Assembly (NCBI RefSeq): GCF_005938675.2
Contig: NZ_VCCH02000013.1
Span: 56,718-120,717, forward strand
DNA length: 64,000 nucleotides
DNA from: Mycobacterium sp. KBS0706
GTDB taxonomy: Bacteria > Pseudomonadota > Alphaproteobacteria > DSM-16000 > Inquilinaceae
Reading direction: 5' to 3'
Each line of letters opens with the position of its first letter. Position 1 is the first letter of the stretch. A program made the translations under genes and the position numbers. Positions 18,111-29,412 of the stretch are shown one piece after another. Below the pieces are notes generated by a model that saw only the letters and a list, made by a program, of their open reading frames with translations, searched no databases and was not told where the DNA came from.

Positions 18111-18124
<14 letters not shown>
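17525..18124 (-). CDS. rsmG: 16S rRNA (guanine527-N7)-methyltransferase RsmG
   Basis: 199 residues. It methylates G527 of 16S rRNA. The SAM motif [16 protein letters not shown] is near residue 70, preceded by [12 protein letters not shown] and followed by [17 protein letters not shown]. The AVSRET codons form a perfect parS site (17804-17819) inside the coding sequence. The gene overlaps mnmG by 14 bp. Confidence 0.96.
17804..17819. promoter_or_regulatory. parS site 1, inside rsmG
   Basis: TGTTTCACGTGAAACA, a perfect 16-bp palindrome identical to the universal ParB-binding site. It is embedded in the rsmG reading frame (AVSRET). Confidence 0.96.
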
Positions 18125-19982
<1,858 letters not shown>

Positions 19983-20040
19983 GGCGGCGGACTTTACGGA
20001 GGCGGGACGGCAGGGTCAAATGCAGGCTCACGAAACCCGG

Positions 20041-20056
20041 TGTTTCACGTGAAACA
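20041..20056. promoter_or_regulatory. parS site 2
   Basis: TGTTTCACGTGAAACA, perfect consensus, 58 bp upstream of mnmG and 26 bp upstream of the small SecD-head-like gene. Confidence 0.96.
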
Positions 20057-20081
20057 TCGCGGCCGAGGAGGATGTGGTCGC

Positions 20082-20603
20082 GTGCTCTCCATTGTCTCCA
20101 CCCTGGCCGCCACCGTAGCCGTTCTGGCGACTGCGCTGACGACCCCGATCGAGCGGGCCCCAGCCGTCCGAGCTTCCCCGCCAGATGTGCAGCTGCGCTT
20201 CGCCGAAACCGAGCCGGCGCCGGGCTTGAGCCAAGTGGACGGTGGCGGCCGGGTGCTCTACCTGCATCCCGACGCCGTGCTGTCGACCCCCGACATCGCC
20301 TCGGCCACGGCCCGCACCGATCCGGTCTCAGCGGCCCCGGTCGTCGAGCTGACGCTAACCCCCGCCGGGCGCGATCGCCTGGCTCGGGCCACCACCGACA
20401 ATGTCGGCCGGATCCTGGCCGTGCTGGTGGACGAAGCGCTGATCACGGCCCCGATCATCCGCGAGCCGATCCTAGGCGGCCGGGTCCAGATCAGCGGCTC
20501 GATGACCGTGGCGGAGGCCAGCAACCTCGCGCTCCTGCTCAGCGCCGGACGGACTTCATCCGGCCGATCACTGGCCGACGCGGTACTGGGCCGCTTCGAC
20601 TGA
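20082..20603 (+). CDS. Small exported protein with a SecD P1-head-like domain
   Basis: 173 residues from a GTG at 20082, with GAGGAGG at 20065-20071. Residues 1-22 (LSIVSTLAATVAVLATALT) form a signal peptide or anchor, so the rest should face the periplasm. From about residue 80 the sequence follows the P1 head of SecD: VELTLTPAGRDRLARATTDN, VGRILAVLVDEALITAPII, EPILGGRVQISGSMTV, AEASNLALLLSAG. SecD's base domain and six membrane helices are absent. The gene lies alone on the plus strand between mnmG and mnmE, bracketed by parS sites. Family match is by eye; function is unknown. Confidence 0.8.
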   Translation: MLSIVSTLAATVAVLATALTTPIERAPAVRASPPDVQLRFAETEPAPGLSQVDGGGRVLYLHPDAVLSTPDIASATARTDPVSAAPVVELTLTPAGRDRLARATTDNVGRILAVLVDEALITAPIIREPILGGRVQISGSMTVAEASNLALLLSAGRTSSGRSLADAVLGRFD

Positions 20604-20607
20604 GCGA

Positions 20608-20623
20608 TGTTCCACGTGAAACA
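20608..20623. promoter_or_regulatory. parS site 3
   Basis: TGTTCCACGTGAAACA matches TGTTNCACGTGAAACA perfectly; one base differs from the three other sites. It lies between the stops of the SecD-head gene and mnmE. Confidence 0.92.
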
Positions 20624-20625
20624 TC

Positions 20626-21945
20626 TCACTTGCCGATGCAGAAGCTGCCGAACAGCAGGTCGAGCATGTCCTCGACATCGACCCGGCCGGTGATGCGGCC
20701 GATGGCGCGCAGGGCCAGGCGCAGATCCTCCGCCGCCAGCTCCGGCAGCGGCGCAGACGGAACCCTGGCGAGGGCCTCGCGCGCATCTTCCAGCGCCGCG
20801 CGGTGGCGGGCGCGGGTGAGGGCGGGGGAGCCGTCGCCGGTCAGCCGCCGCTCCACCGCCTCGGCAAGGACATCGAGCAGCCGGTCGAGGCCGGCGCCGG
20901 TCCTGACGGAGAGGGCGATCTCGTCCTCGGCGCGCAGCGCATCGGGCGTGCGGTCGATCTTGTTGAGCACGCGAATCGTGTCCGGCCCCGGACCGAGCGC
21001 CGGGTCGGCAGGCATCGGCTCGACGGCGTCGCGGATGACCAGGCGCAGATCGGCCTCGGCGGCGCGGCGGTGGGATCGGCGGATGCCCTCCGCCTCGATC
21101 TCGTCGGCCGTCTCGCGCAGCCCGGCCGTGTCGGCCAGCACCACGGGAAAGCCGCGCAGGTCGAGCGCGACCTCGACCACGTCCCGCGTCGTGCCCGGCC
21201 GGTCGGAGACGATGGCGGCGTCGCGCCGGGCCAGGGCGTTGAGCAGGCTGGACTTGCCGGCATTGACCGGGCCGAGGATGGCGATGTGGACACCCTCGCG
21301 CAGCCGCTCGCCGCGGCCGGCATCGTCGAGATGGGCGGCGATCGCGGCCGACACCTCGGCCACGATCCGCTCGGCCTCCGCCGCCAGGTCCGGCGGCAGG
21401 CCCTCATCCGGAAAGTCGAGCGCCGCCTCGGTCATCGCCAAGGCCCGCATCAAGGCGGAGCGCCAGCCCTCATAGAGCGCACCGAGGGCACCGCCGAGCT
21501 GGCGCAGGGCCTGCAGACGCTGCGCCCGGGTCTCGGCGTCGACCAGGTCGGCCACCGCCTCGGCCTCGGTCAGGTCGAGCTTGCCGGCCAGGAAGGCGCG
21601 CCGGGTGAACTCGCCCGGCTCGGCCGGGCGCAGCCCCCGGATCCGGGACAATGCCTCGACCACGCCGCGGGTCACTGCCCGGCCGCCATGCAGGTGCAGC
21701 TCGACGACGTCCTCGCCCGTGTAGCTGGCCGGACCCGGGAACCAGAGCATGAGGCCGCGGTCGAGCGGCGCGCCGTCGGCCGGGTCGCGCAGCTCGGCGA
21801 GCGCTGCGGCGCGAGGGGCGGGTAGGGGACGCCCGGTCAGCGCCTGCAGCGCCGGCCCCGCGCCGGGGCCGGAGATGCGCAGCACCGCCACGCCGCCGCG
21901 CCCGGCGGGGGTCGCCGGCGCGAAGATGGTCTCGCGGGGAGTCAT
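20626..21945 (-). CDS. mnmE: tRNA uridine 5-carboxymethylaminomethyl GTPase MnmE (TrmE)
   Basis: 439 residues. N-terminal THF-binding TrmE domain (TIFAPATPAGRGGVAVLRIS, then GEDVVELHLHGG), a helical domain, and an inserted G domain with the P-loop LGPVNAGKSSLLN, switch II DTAGLRET and G4 motif NKID. The last residues FCIGK include the catalytic Cys conserved in MnmE. It pairs functionally with MnmG. parS sites lie just outside both ends (20608 and 21972). Confidence 0.97.
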   Translation of the reverse strand: MTPRETIFAPATPAGRGGVAVLRISGPGAGPALQALTGRPLPAPRAAALAELRDPADGAPLDRGLMLWFPGPASYTGEDVVELHLHGGRAVTRGVVEALSRIRGLRPAEPGEFTRRAFLAGKLDLTEAEAVADLVDAETRAQRLQALRQLGGALGALYEGWRSALMRALAMTEAALDFPDEGLPPDLAAEAERIVAEVSAAIAAHLDDAGRGERLREGVHIAILGPVNAGKSSLLNALARRDAAIVSDRPGTTRDVVEVALDLRGFPVVLADTAGLRETADEIEAEGIRRSHRRAAEADLRLVIRDAVEPMPADPALGPGPDTIRVLNKIDRTPDALRAEDEIALSVRTGAGLDRLLDVLAEAVERRLTGDGSPALTRARHRAALEDAREALARVPSAPLPELAAEDLRLALRAIGRITGRVDVEDMLDLLFGSFCIGK

Positions 21946-21971
21946 CGAGCGGGGCCTGAGGCTCCGGCCGG

Positions 21972-21987
21972 TGTTTCACGTGAAACA
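21972..21987. promoter_or_regulatory. parS site 4
   Basis: TGTTTCACGTGAAACA, perfect consensus, between mnmE and the DUF6489 gene. Confidence 0.96.
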
Positions 21988-21994
21988 CGCACGC

Positions 21995-22240
21995 TCAGGA
22001 CTTGCCTCCCTTGCCGCCGGTCATGCCCTGCCAGAAGGCGCGTTGCAGCGTCTCGAAGCCTTCGATGCTGGCCGGCAGCCAGGTCTTCAGCATCGCCTCG
22101 GGCTCCATCGCCGCCAGGTTGGCGCGCATCCGGTCCTCCAGATCCTTCAGCAGGGCCTGCTGCATCGGGCCGACATCCGGCAGGCCGAAGAAGGCGCGGG
22201 CTTCCTCCGGCGTGCATTCGATATCGATCGAAACCTTCAT
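21995..22240 (-). CDS. DUF6489 family small protein
   Basis: 81 residues. Begins [23 protein letters not shown], the characteristic start of this short family seen upstream of mnmE in Rhodospirillales; the rest is a predicted amphipathic helix ([19 protein letters not shown]) and a Gly/Lys-rich tail. No signal peptide or membrane segment. Function unknown. It is co-directional with mnmE, separated by 49 bp containing a parS site. Confidence 0.75.
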   Translation of the reverse strand: MKVSIDIECTPEEARAFFGLPDVGPMQQALLKDLEDRMRANLAAMEPEAMLKTWLPASIEGFETLQRAFWQGMTGGKGGKS

Positions 22241-22319
22241 CGGGATCCTCCGGCGGCGTTATCGTGTCGAGAACAGTATAGCCGCTGGTCGCGGCGCCAA
22301 CACAAACCGGGATATCGAG

Positions 22320-24332
22320 ATGCCCAACCGCCTCGCCGAGGAGACCAGCCCCTATCTGCTGCAGCACGCCGACAATCCGGTGGACTGGCAGGCCTGGGGG
22401 CCGGAGGCCTTCGCCCGCGCCCGGGCCGAGAACAAGCCGGTGCTGCTGTCGGTCGGTTACGCCGCCTGCCACTGGTGCCATGTCATGGCGCATGAGAGCT
22501 TCGAGGATCCCGCCATCGCCGCGGTGATGAACGAGCTGTTCGTGTCGATCAAGGTCGACCGCGAGGAGCGGCCGGATGTCGACACCATCTACCAGTCGGC
22601 GCTGGCGATGCTCGGCCAGCAGGGCGGCTGGCCGCTGACCATGTTCCTGACCCCGGACGGCGCGCCGTTCTGGGGCGGCACCTATTTCCCCCCGACCAGC
22701 CGCTGGGGCCGGCCCGGCTTCACCGACGTGCTGCGCGCTTTGTCCGCCGCCTATGCCAACGAGCCGGAGAAGGTGACCAGCAATGTCGCCGCCCTGGCCG
22801 AGGCGCTGGCCAAGCAATCCGAGAACCAGCCCGGTGCCGGGCTGAGCCTGGAGGTGCTCGACCAGGTGGCGAAGCAGCTGGCCGGGCAGTTCGACCCGGT
22901 CTGGGGCGGGTTGCGCGGCGCCCCGAAATTTCCGCAACCGGGACTCCTGGAGCTGTTGTGGCGCGGCTGGCTTCGGTCGCAGCAGCCGGCTTGGCGCGAC
23001 GCGGTGCTGCGGACCCTGACGGCGCTGAGCCAGGGCGGCATCTACGACCATCTCGGCGGCGGCTTTGCCCGCTATTCCACCGACGAGGAGTGGCTGGCGC
23101 CGCATTTCGAGAAGATGCTGTACGACAACGCCCAGCTGATCGACCTGCTGACCCTCGCCTGGCAGGAGACCCGCGACCCGCTATACGCCGTGCGGGTCGA
23201 GGAGACGATCGCCTGGATCGAGCGCGAGATGATCGCCGAGGGCGGCGCCTTCGCCGCGACGCTCGACGCCGACAGCGAGGGTGAGGAGGGCCGCTTCTAC
23301 GTCTGGAGCGAGGCTGAGATCGACGCCGTACTCGGAGAGCGTTCGGCCGCGTTCAAGCAGGCATACGACATCACGCCGGGCGGCAATTGGGAAGGCAAGA
23401 CCATCCTCAACCGCCGCCACGACCCGGCCTGGCGAGACGCCGACACCGAGGCGGCGCTGGCGGAAGACCGCGCCGTACTTCTCGACCGCAGGGCCGTACG
23501 CGTACGGCCCGGCTGGGACGACAAGGTGCTGGCCGACTGGAACGGGCTGATGATCGCGGCGCTGGCCCGCGCGGCCGAGGCCTTCGACCGGCCGGCGTGG
23601 ATCCGATTGGCCGAAACCGCCTTCGCCGCCGTGGTCCGGCAGCTCGGGCAGAGCGATCGTCTCGCGCATGCCTGGCGCCGCGGCAAGGCCACCGCGCCAG
23701 GGCTGCTCGAGGATTACGCCGACATGGCGGCGGCGGCGCTGGCGCTCCACGAGGCGACGGAGGAGGCCTCCTATCTCGACCACGCCCGGCGCTGGACCGC
23801 GGTGCTCGACACCCATTTCTGGGATGGCGGCCGCGGCGGGTACTTCCTGACCGCGGATGACGGCGAGGCCCTGATCGTACGCACCAAGAGCGCGTACGAC
23901 GCCGCGGTGCCGTCCGGCAACGGCACCATGCTCGGGGTGCTGACGCGGCTGCATCACCTGACCGGAGACCGACTGTACGCTTTGCGCGCCAATTCCCTGA
24001 TCGCGGCCTTCACCGGCGAGCTGCAGCGCAACTTCATCCCGCTCGCCACCTGGCTGAACCGGGCCGAGGACCGGATGGCGCCACTGCAGATCGTGGTCAT
24101 CGGCCCCAAGGACGACCCCGCCACGCAGGCGCTGCTGCGGACGGTGCACGCCCGGTCGCTGCCCGGCCGGATGCTGCTGCGACTCGACCCCGGCGTGGCG
24201 TTGCCGGACGATCATCCCGCCGCCGGCAAGGCGATGCTGGACGGTCAGCCGACCGCCTATGTGTGCCGTGGGCCGGTGTGCCAGGCGCCGGTCACCGCAC
24301 CGCAGGCGTTGCTGGAGCTGATCGGGCCATGA
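22320..24332 (+). CDS. DUF255 thioredoxin-fold protein (YyaL/SSP411 family)
   Basis: 670 residues from the ATG at 22320, which gives the family start [19 protein letters not shown]. The thioredoxin-like domain carries CHWCHVM with Cys50 and Cys53, followed by [11 protein letters not shown] and [13 protein letters not shown]. The C-terminal two thirds is an (alpha/alpha)6-type glycoside-hydrolase-like barrel containing [17 protein letters not shown] and [12 protein letters not shown]. The family is widely conserved without a settled biochemical role. The stop overlaps the next gene (ATGA). Confidence 0.93.
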   Translation: MPNRLAEETSPYLLQHADNPVDWQAWGPEAFARARAENKPVLLSVGYAACHWCHVMAHESFEDPAIAAVMNELFVSIKVDREERPDVDTIYQSALAMLGQQGGWPLTMFLTPDGAPFWGGTYFPPTSRWGRPGFTDVLRALSAAYANEPEKVTSNVAALAEALAKQSENQPGAGLSLEVLDQVAKQLAGQFDPVWGGLRGAPKFPQPGLLELLWRGWLRSQQPAWRDAVLRTLTALSQGGIYDHLGGGFARYSTDEEWLAPHFEKMLYDNAQLIDLLTLAWQETRDPLYAVRVEETIAWIEREMIAEGGAFAATLDADSEGEEGRFYVWSEAEIDAVLGERSAAFKQAYDITPGGNWEGKTILNRRHDPAWRDADTEAALAEDRAVLLDRRAVRVRPGWDDKVLADWNGLMIAALARAAEAFDRPAWIRLAETAFAAVVRQLGQSDRLAHAWRRGKATAPGLLEDYADMAAAALALHEATEEASYLDHARRWTAVLDTHFWDGGRGGYFLTADDGEALIVRTKSAYDAAVPSGNGTMLGVLTRLHHLTGDRLYALRANSLIAAFTGELQRNFIPLATWLNRAEDRMAPLQIVVIGPKDDPATQALLRTVHARSLPGRMLLRLDPGVALPDDHPAAGKAMLDGQPTAYVCRGPVCQAPVTAPQALLELIGP

Positions 24333-24826
24333 CCCGCCGGCCGCCCGCCGACCGGGCCACTTGCACCATCGACACCCCGGTCGGGCCGGTGCGGATCACC
24401 GTCGCCGGCGGCGTTATCGCCGCGGTCGACCATGTCCAGGATCCGTCCGACGAGGCGCCGCCGACGGACAAGCTGCTGCGCAAGGCGATCCGGCAGATCG
24501 AGGAGTATTTCGCCGGCAAGCGCCGCCGCTTCGACCTGCCGATGGCGCCGGCCGCCAGCCCGTTCCAGGCGCGGGTGCGGCAGGCGGTGATCGACATCCC
24601 CTATGGCGAGGCGGCGTCCTATGGCGGGGTGGCCCATATCCTGAACAGCGGCCCGCGCGCCGTCGGGCAGGCCTGCGGCCGCAACGACCTGGTGCTGCTG
24701 GTGCCCTGCCACCGCGTGATCGGCGCCGGCGGCACCCTCGGCGGCTACGGCAGCACCTCCGGCCTGGAACGCAAGCGCCGGCTGCTGGCCTTCGAGGGGT
24801 ATCCGGGAAAATTCTCGGAGAATTGA
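24329..24826 (+). CDS. Methylated-DNA--[protein]-cysteine S-methyltransferase (MGMT/Ogt type)
   Basis: 165 residues. These suicide proteins transfer a methyl group from O6-methylguanine to Cys. The active-site motif VPCHRVIG gives Cys127. The upstream helix-turn-helix segment ([25 protein letters not shown]) and the [20 protein letters not shown] tail are typical. It overlaps the thioredoxin-fold gene by 4 bp. The start at 24329 is preferred over an upstream ATG lying inside the preceding gene. Confidence 0.93.
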   Translation: MTRRPPADRATCTIDTPVGPVRITVAGGVIAAVDHVQDPSDEAPPTDKLLRKAIRQIEEYFAGKRRRFDLPMAPAASPFQARVRQAVIDIPYGEAASYGGVAHILNSGPRAVGQACGRNDLVLLVPCHRVIGAGGTLGGYGSTSGLERKRRLLAFEGYPGKFSEN

Positions 24827-24952
24827 ATTGATCCAAGGGCCGCGCGACCGGGGTGTTCGGCCGCCGTGACAAGCGCGCCGGGCTCCGGGTATCGTCCACC
24901 CCGTTTGCTTCGATTGCTTCGTCCACCGCAACGCTCGAGGGAGAGCGACTCC

Positions 24953-25648
24953 ATGGCGACAGTCACCATCACCGCTGCCGATGGCGGCCGCTTCAACGCA
25001 TATCTGGCGCGGCCGGCCTCGGGCTCGGGGCCGGGCATCCTGGTGATCCAGGAGATCTTCGGCGTCAACGCGGTGATGCGGCAGGTCTGCGACGACCTCG
25101 CCGCCCAGGGCTATGTCGCCCTGTGCCCCGACCTGTTCTGGCGGCAGGAGCCGGGCGTCGACATCACCGACAAGTCGCAGGCGGAGTGGGACAAGGCCTT
25201 CGCCCTGTTCAACGGCTTCAACGAGACCGCCGGCGTCGAGGACCTGATCGCCTCGTTGGCCGCGCTGCGCGACCTGCCGGAATGCTCCGGCCGCGCCGGC
25301 GCGCTGGGCTATTGCCTGGGCGGCCGCCTGGCCTTCCTGATGGCCACCCGCTCCGACGCCGACTGCGCCGTCAGCTATTACGGCGTCGGCATCGACAAGC
25401 TGCTGGGGGAGGCCAGCGCCATCACCCGGCCGCTGATGCTGCACATCGCCGAGAAGGACCGCTTCGTGCCGCCCGAGGCCCAGGACCAGATCCGCGCCCG
25501 GATGGCGTCGCTGCCGACGGTCACGGTGCACGCCTATCCCGGCCTCGACCATGCCTTCGCCCGCGTCGGCGGCGAGCATTACGACGCGGCCGGCGCCACG
25601 CTGGCGAACGACCGCACCGCCGCCTTCCTGACAACCCATCTCGGCTGA
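24953..25648 (+). CDS. Dienelactone hydrolase family protein
   Basis: 231 residues from the ATG at 24953 with GAGGGAGAGCG just upstream. Alpha/beta hydrolase with the dienelactone hydrolase arrangement: Glu34 (VIQEIFGVN), the nucleophile Cys121 in GYCLGG, and the His200 of DHAF, with an Asp expected near the AEKDRF segment. Family members hydrolyse lactones such as dienelactone; the physiological substrate is not evident from context. The neighbouring quinone oxidoreductase begins 9 bp downstream and may be cotranscribed. Confidence 0.9.
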   Translation: MATVTITAADGGRFNAYLARPASGSGPGILVIQEIFGVNAVMRQVCDDLAAQGYVALCPDLFWRQEPGVDITDKSQAEWDKAFALFNGFNETAGVEDLIASLAALRDLPECSGRAGALGYCLGGRLAFLMATRSDADCAVSYYGVGIDKLLGEASAITRPLMLHIAEKDRFVPPEAQDQIRARMASLPTVTVHAYPGLDHAFARVGGEHYDAAGATLANDRTAAFLTTHLG

Positions 25649-25657
25649 GGAGCCCTT

Positions 25658-26632
25658 ATGGTCCACGCCATCCGCATCCATGAGAACGGCGGCCCGGAAG
25701 TGATGCGCTGGGAGCCGGTCGACGTGCCGGCGCCCGGCCCCGGCGAGATCCGGATCCGCCACACCGCGATCGGGCTGAACTACATCGACACCTATATCCG
25801 CGACGGGCTCTACAAGTCGCAGCTGCCGCTGGTGCTGGGCCAGGAGGCGGCCGGGGAGGTCGTCGCGGTCGGCCCGGACGTCGCCGGCTTCAAGCCCGGC
25901 GACCGCGTCGGCTACGGCAACGGCCCAACCGGCGGGTATGCCGAGGAGCGGGTGATCCCGGCCGACAAGGTGGTGAGGATCCCGGACGGCGTCACCGACC
26001 GCACCGCCGCCGCGATCCTGCTGAAGGGGCTGACCGCCTGGTACCTGCTGCGCCGCACCTTCCCGGTCCAGCCGGGCCAGACCATCCTGTTCCACGCCGC
26101 CGCCGGCGGCGTCGGGCAGATCGCCGCGCAATGGGCCAAGCATCTCGGCGCCACGGTGATCGGCACCGCCGGCGGGCCTGAGAAGGTGGCGCTGGCCCGG
26201 GCCGCCGGCTGCGACCATGTGATCGACTATTCGACCGAGGATTTCGTCTCCCGCGTCCGCGCCATCACCGGCGGCAAGGGCGTGCCGGTGGTCTATGACG
26301 GCGTCGGCAAGACCACCTTCGAGGGCTCGCTCGACTGCCTGTCGCCGCGCGGCATGATGGTGACCTTCGGCAACGCCTCCGGCCCGGTGGCGCCGATCAG
26401 CCCGCTGGTGCTGTCGCAGAAGGGCTCGCTGTACCTGACCCGGCCGACGCTGGGCAGCTACATCGCCACGAGGCCGGAATACGAGGCGGCGGCAGCGGAG
26501 CTGTTCGACGTGGTGGCCAAGGGCGCGGTGAAGATCTCGATCGCCCAGACCTACCCGCTGCGCGAAGCCGCCCAGGCCCATCGCGACCTGGAAGCGCGGA
26601 AGACCACAGGGTCGACGGTGCTGCTGCCGTAG
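25658..26632 (+). CDS. NADPH:quinone oxidoreductase (QOR, MDR family)
   Basis: 324 residues. The N-terminal GroES-like domain starts MVHAIRIHENGGPEVM and contains LNYIDTYIRDGLY and GYGNGPTGGYAEERVIPA. The nucleotide-binding Rossmann fold has the motif AAAGGVGQIAAQWAKHLGA. The zinc ligands of alcohol dehydrogenases are absent, fitting zeta-crystallin-type quinone reductase. It ends 36 bp before a very strong terminator, closing the operon. Confidence 0.93.
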   Translation: MVHAIRIHENGGPEVMRWEPVDVPAPGPGEIRIRHTAIGLNYIDTYIRDGLYKSQLPLVLGQEAAGEVVAVGPDVAGFKPGDRVGYGNGPTGGYAEERVIPADKVVRIPDGVTDRTAAAILLKGLTAWYLLRRTFPVQPGQTILFHAAAGGVGQIAAQWAKHLGATVIGTAGGPEKVALARAAGCDHVIDYSTEDFVSRVRAITGGKGVPVVYDGVGKTTFEGSLDCLSPRGMMVTFGNASGPVAPISPLVLSQKGSLYLTRPTLGSYIATRPEYEAAAAELFDVVAKGAVKISIAQTYPLREAAQAHRDLEARKTTGSTVLLP

Positions 26633-26667
26633 CGCAGCAAATCCGAATTCGGAAAGACGCAGGGCTG

Positions 26668-26705
26668 GGGCCGGGTGGCGGATATCGCCATCCGGCCCTT
26701 TTTTT
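26668..26705 (+). terminator. Rho-independent terminator
   Basis: GGGCCGGGTGGCG, loop GATAT, CGCCATCCGGCCC (one G-T wobble) and then seven T. A long GC stem and T tract downstream of the quinone oxidoreductase. Confidence 0.95.
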
Positions 26706-26899
26706 GCCAGCGTCGGAATTTTTCCCTGTCCCTCCCATATGGGCGTGCCCAGCCGCAGCGAAGACGGGGTACAGCGATCTGACCGGCCGGGTTCCAAACG
26801 GAGCGCTGCTGCGCTCGCCCACCGGAGACAAGACAGTCCCGGCCGCACTTTCGCGCCCGGCAGAAGCCCGTCCCGTCCATCAGCTCATGAGGCAAGCCC

Positions 26900-28006
26900 A
26901 TGGCGATCATCAACGGCACCGCGAATGACGATGTCTTGCCCGGCAATGACGAGAACGACCGGATCGATGGTCTCGGGGGCAATGACGTGCTCCTTGGCAA
27001 CGGCGGCGACGACGAGCTCTACGGCGGCGACGGCAATGACGAACTCTATGGCGGCGGCGGCAGCAACACCCTGAGCGGTGGTGGCGGCGACGATCTGGTC
27101 ACCGTCACCCGGACATTCAGCGACCCGGCCAGCGTCGACGTCGCCGATGGCGGGGCCGGGGCCGACACCCTGATCGTGGATTTCGCCGGCTCCGGCCTTC
27201 AGCTCACCTTTACGCTGAACGGGGCGAGCAGCGATGGCTCGATCAGCTCCTCGAATTTCGAAGCGCTGGTCTACACCGGCGGAAGCGGGAACGACATCGT
27301 CACCGGCGCGGCGGGCAGCGACCAGCTGTTCGGCTACGCCGGCAACGACACGCTGGCCGGAGCCGCCGGGGCGGATCAGCTTGACGGCGGTGACGGCAGC
27401 GACGTGCTCCGTGGCGGCGCCGGGGCGGATGCGATCGACGGCGGCGCCGGCATCGACACCGCCAGCTACTATACCGGCGCCACCGGGGTCGTGGTCAGCC
27501 TGGCCAGCGGGCTCGGCAGCGGCGGCGAGGCCCAGGGCGATACCCTGTCCGGCATCGAGAACCTCTCCGGCAGCCAGGGGTGGGACCAGCTCTACGGCAA
27601 TGCCGGCGCCAATGTCCTGCAGGGGTGGAACGGCAACGACCTTCTCGTCGGCCGGGCCGGCAAGGACACCCTCACCGGCGGCGCCGGGGCGGACCGCTTC
27701 CAGTTCACCGCCATCGGCGACAGCGTGGTCGGGGCCAATGCCGACCGGATCACCGACTTCAACCGGGCGCAGGGCGACAAGATCGACCTGTCGGGGATCG
27801 ACGCCAACACCGGCGCGGCGGGCAACCAGGCCTTCAGCTTCATCGGCTCCGGCCTGTTCGGCCACCATGCCGGCGAGCTGCGCGCCGCCGTCACCAGCCC
27901 CGGCATCACCACCATCGCCGGCGACGTCAACGGCGACGGCGTCTCGGACTTCCACATCACCCTCACCGGCAGCCTCAGCCTCGTCGCCGCCGACTTCGTC
28001 CTCTAG
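26900..28006 (+). CDS. RTX (hemolysin-type) calcium-binding protein
   Basis: 368 residues, presumably secreted by a type I system. The N-terminus has no Sec signal and opens directly with calcium-binding nonapeptide repeats (GGNDVLLGNGGDDELYGGDG), with further repeats near residues 130-190 and 225-260. The last 100 residues are a serralysin-type C-terminal domain (DRITDFNRAQGDKIDLSGID) and the protein ends SLVAADFVL, the hydrophobic type I secretion end. No ABC/HlyD/TolC genes are adjacent, so the exporter is elsewhere. There is no enzyme domain, suggesting a structural or adhesive role. Confidence 0.9.
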   Translation: MAIINGTANDDVLPGNDENDRIDGLGGNDVLLGNGGDDELYGGDGNDELYGGGGSNTLSGGGGDDLVTVTRTFSDPASVDVADGGAGADTLIVDFAGSGLQLTFTLNGASSDGSISSSNFEALVYTGGSGNDIVTGAAGSDQLFGYAGNDTLAGAAGADQLDGGDGSDVLRGGAGADAIDGGAGIDTASYYTGATGVVVSLASGLGSGGEAQGDTLSGIENLSGSQGWDQLYGNAGANVLQGWNGNDLLVGRAGKDTLTGGAGADRFQFTAIGDSVVGANADRITDFNRAQGDKIDLSGIDANTGAAGNQAFSFIGSGLFGHHAGELRAAVTSPGITTIAGDVNGDGVSDFHITLTGSLSLVAADFVL

Positions 28007-28059
28007 CGCCCTGGCGCGAGAGAGCGACCCCAACTCTCGATCCGCATCGGAGAACAGAC

Positions 28060-29337
28060 ATGAGCCAGGGTCTCAAAACCGCAGCCGCCGGCCTGATCGC
28101 AACCCTCGTTCTGAGCATGCCGCCGGCAGAGGCAGCACAGAGCCAGTCGGCAACCGTCAACGGCGTGGCCGTCGACCGGGTCACATGGCGCGGTTCGGAT
28201 GGCGGGATACGCACCGCCTCGCTCAAGCGCCAGGGCAACGGCAACCCGGGCAATGGCGGCTATGCGGTCCAGATGACATATCCCTATCTGCTGAACGGCG
28301 TCCCCACCACGATGACCGTCAATGCCAGCAGTGCCGGAGACGGCTTCGGCTATTTCGTGGCCCATGAGCGCTACCGGAAATTCTCCGACGGCACGGAAGC
28401 GCCGATCGCCAACAAGATCTTCGGAGCCGATGATTCGCCGCTGGGCCTCGGCTTCGCGGTCGCTGGCCGGATCGTGCCGAGCACGAGGAATCGCGTCATC
28501 GTCGAATACAAGACGACCTATCCGAAATACGGCACCATCGCCCCGAACGGCATCGATCCCGACACCGGCGAGGACAGCCCGCCGCTCGGCACCAGCCCGG
28601 CGCTGTTCAAGCGCTACGACCTGCCGGTCACGATCACCTGGTACTTCCAGGACGGGGCCAACTGGCCGCTGATCGTGACGCGGGTCAGCCTCGCGCCCCT
28701 GCCGGGCGCCGACCGGGTCAGCTTCGACCTGCGCGGCCCCTACGGAAAGCTGAACTTCGACGGCGGCAGCAACCCCATCCGCCAGGTGATGTGGGCGGAT
28801 CGCTACAAATTCACCACGACCACCGACCCGCTGACCCGGAACTCAGCCTGGACATGGACCGAGACCAACACGGGCGCGCGGTTCTCGGCCCTGCTGGCCG
28901 GCCAGTTCGAGATGGGGCTGTTCGAGCCGACGCCCTATTCGATGTCCGCCCTGCGCGACGGCTATTCCGAAGGGCGCGGCAAGACCTCGGCGACATACAA
29001 TGGCGGCAATGGCTGCCCCTTCCAGACGCAGAAGCTGCCCTGCGACTACGAATGGCCGTACCAGTCGTCGCAATACGAGCTGCCCTATGACAATCCCAAC
29101 GGCACCACAGTGTCCGAGAAGATGGCCTGGGGTTCGACGCCCTATTACGGCACCAGCCTCGCTTCCGTGTATGACGGCGTCCAGTCGGTGCCGTTCAACG
29201 GCTTCCCGCAGAACCGGATCATCGAATACCGGGTCTGCCTGGTTCTGGGCCCGCGGACGGCCGGCGGCCTGACCAAAGCCATCGCTTCGCGGACACCGGG
29301 CGCCTACGACTGCGCGATAAAGCCGTCCGGCCTCTGA
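28060..29337 (+). CDS. Exported protein of unknown function
   Basis: 425 residues from the ATG at 28060. Residues 1-26 form a signal peptide (TAAAGLIATLVLSMPPAEA). The mature part is beta-rich, with many Tyr/Trp-containing strands (TWYFQDGANWPLIVTRVSL, YGKLNFDGG, SAWTWTETNTGARF), and contains three cysteines (NGCPFQT, PCDYEW, RVCLVL) plus a near-terminal one (YDCAIK), so disulphides are possible. I recognise no domain. It lies 53 bp after the RTX gene and could be a partner or simply a neighbour. Confidence 0.8.
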   Translation: MSQGLKTAAAGLIATLVLSMPPAEAAQSQSATVNGVAVDRVTWRGSDGGIRTASLKRQGNGNPGNGGYAVQMTYPYLLNGVPTTMTVNASSAGDGFGYFVAHERYRKFSDGTEAPIANKIFGADDSPLGLGFAVAGRIVPSTRNRVIVEYKTTYPKYGTIAPNGIDPDTGEDSPPLGTSPALFKRYDLPVTITWYFQDGANWPLIVTRVSLAPLPGADRVSFDLRGPYGKLNFDGGSNPIRQVMWADRYKFTTTTDPLTRNSAWTWTETNTGARFSALLAGQFEMGLFEPTPYSMSALRDGYSEGRGKTSATYNGGNGCPFQTQKLPCDYEWPYQSSQYELPYDNPNGTTVSEKMAWGSTPYYGTSLASVYDGVQSVPFNGFPQNRIIEYRVCLVLGPRTAGGLTKAIASRTPGAYDCAIKPSGL

Positions 29338-29393
29338 CCGGCTGAACGTCGGTCCCGCCGCTCGAAGCGGCCGGCGGTGTCCGATGTCCTTAC

Positions 29394-29412
29394 CCGGCCT
29401 GCCGAAGGCCGG
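29394..29412. terminator. Possible bidirectional terminator hairpin
   Basis: CCGGCCT-GCCGA-AGGCCGG, a perfect 7-bp stem in the gap between the convergent unknown-protein and tetR genes. No T run, so only a weak call. Confidence 0.35.

Noticed and set aside
24257..26848. A long antisense frame over the MGMT, dienelactone hydrolase and quinone oxidoreductase genes
   Set aside because: Three well-supported genes occupy the other strand, and the frame encodes no recognisable family.
26900..28006. Repeats in the RTX gene as a tandem or CRISPR-like array
   Set aside because: The repeats are coding for GGxGxDxLx nonapeptides, vary in sequence and have no spacers or cas genes.
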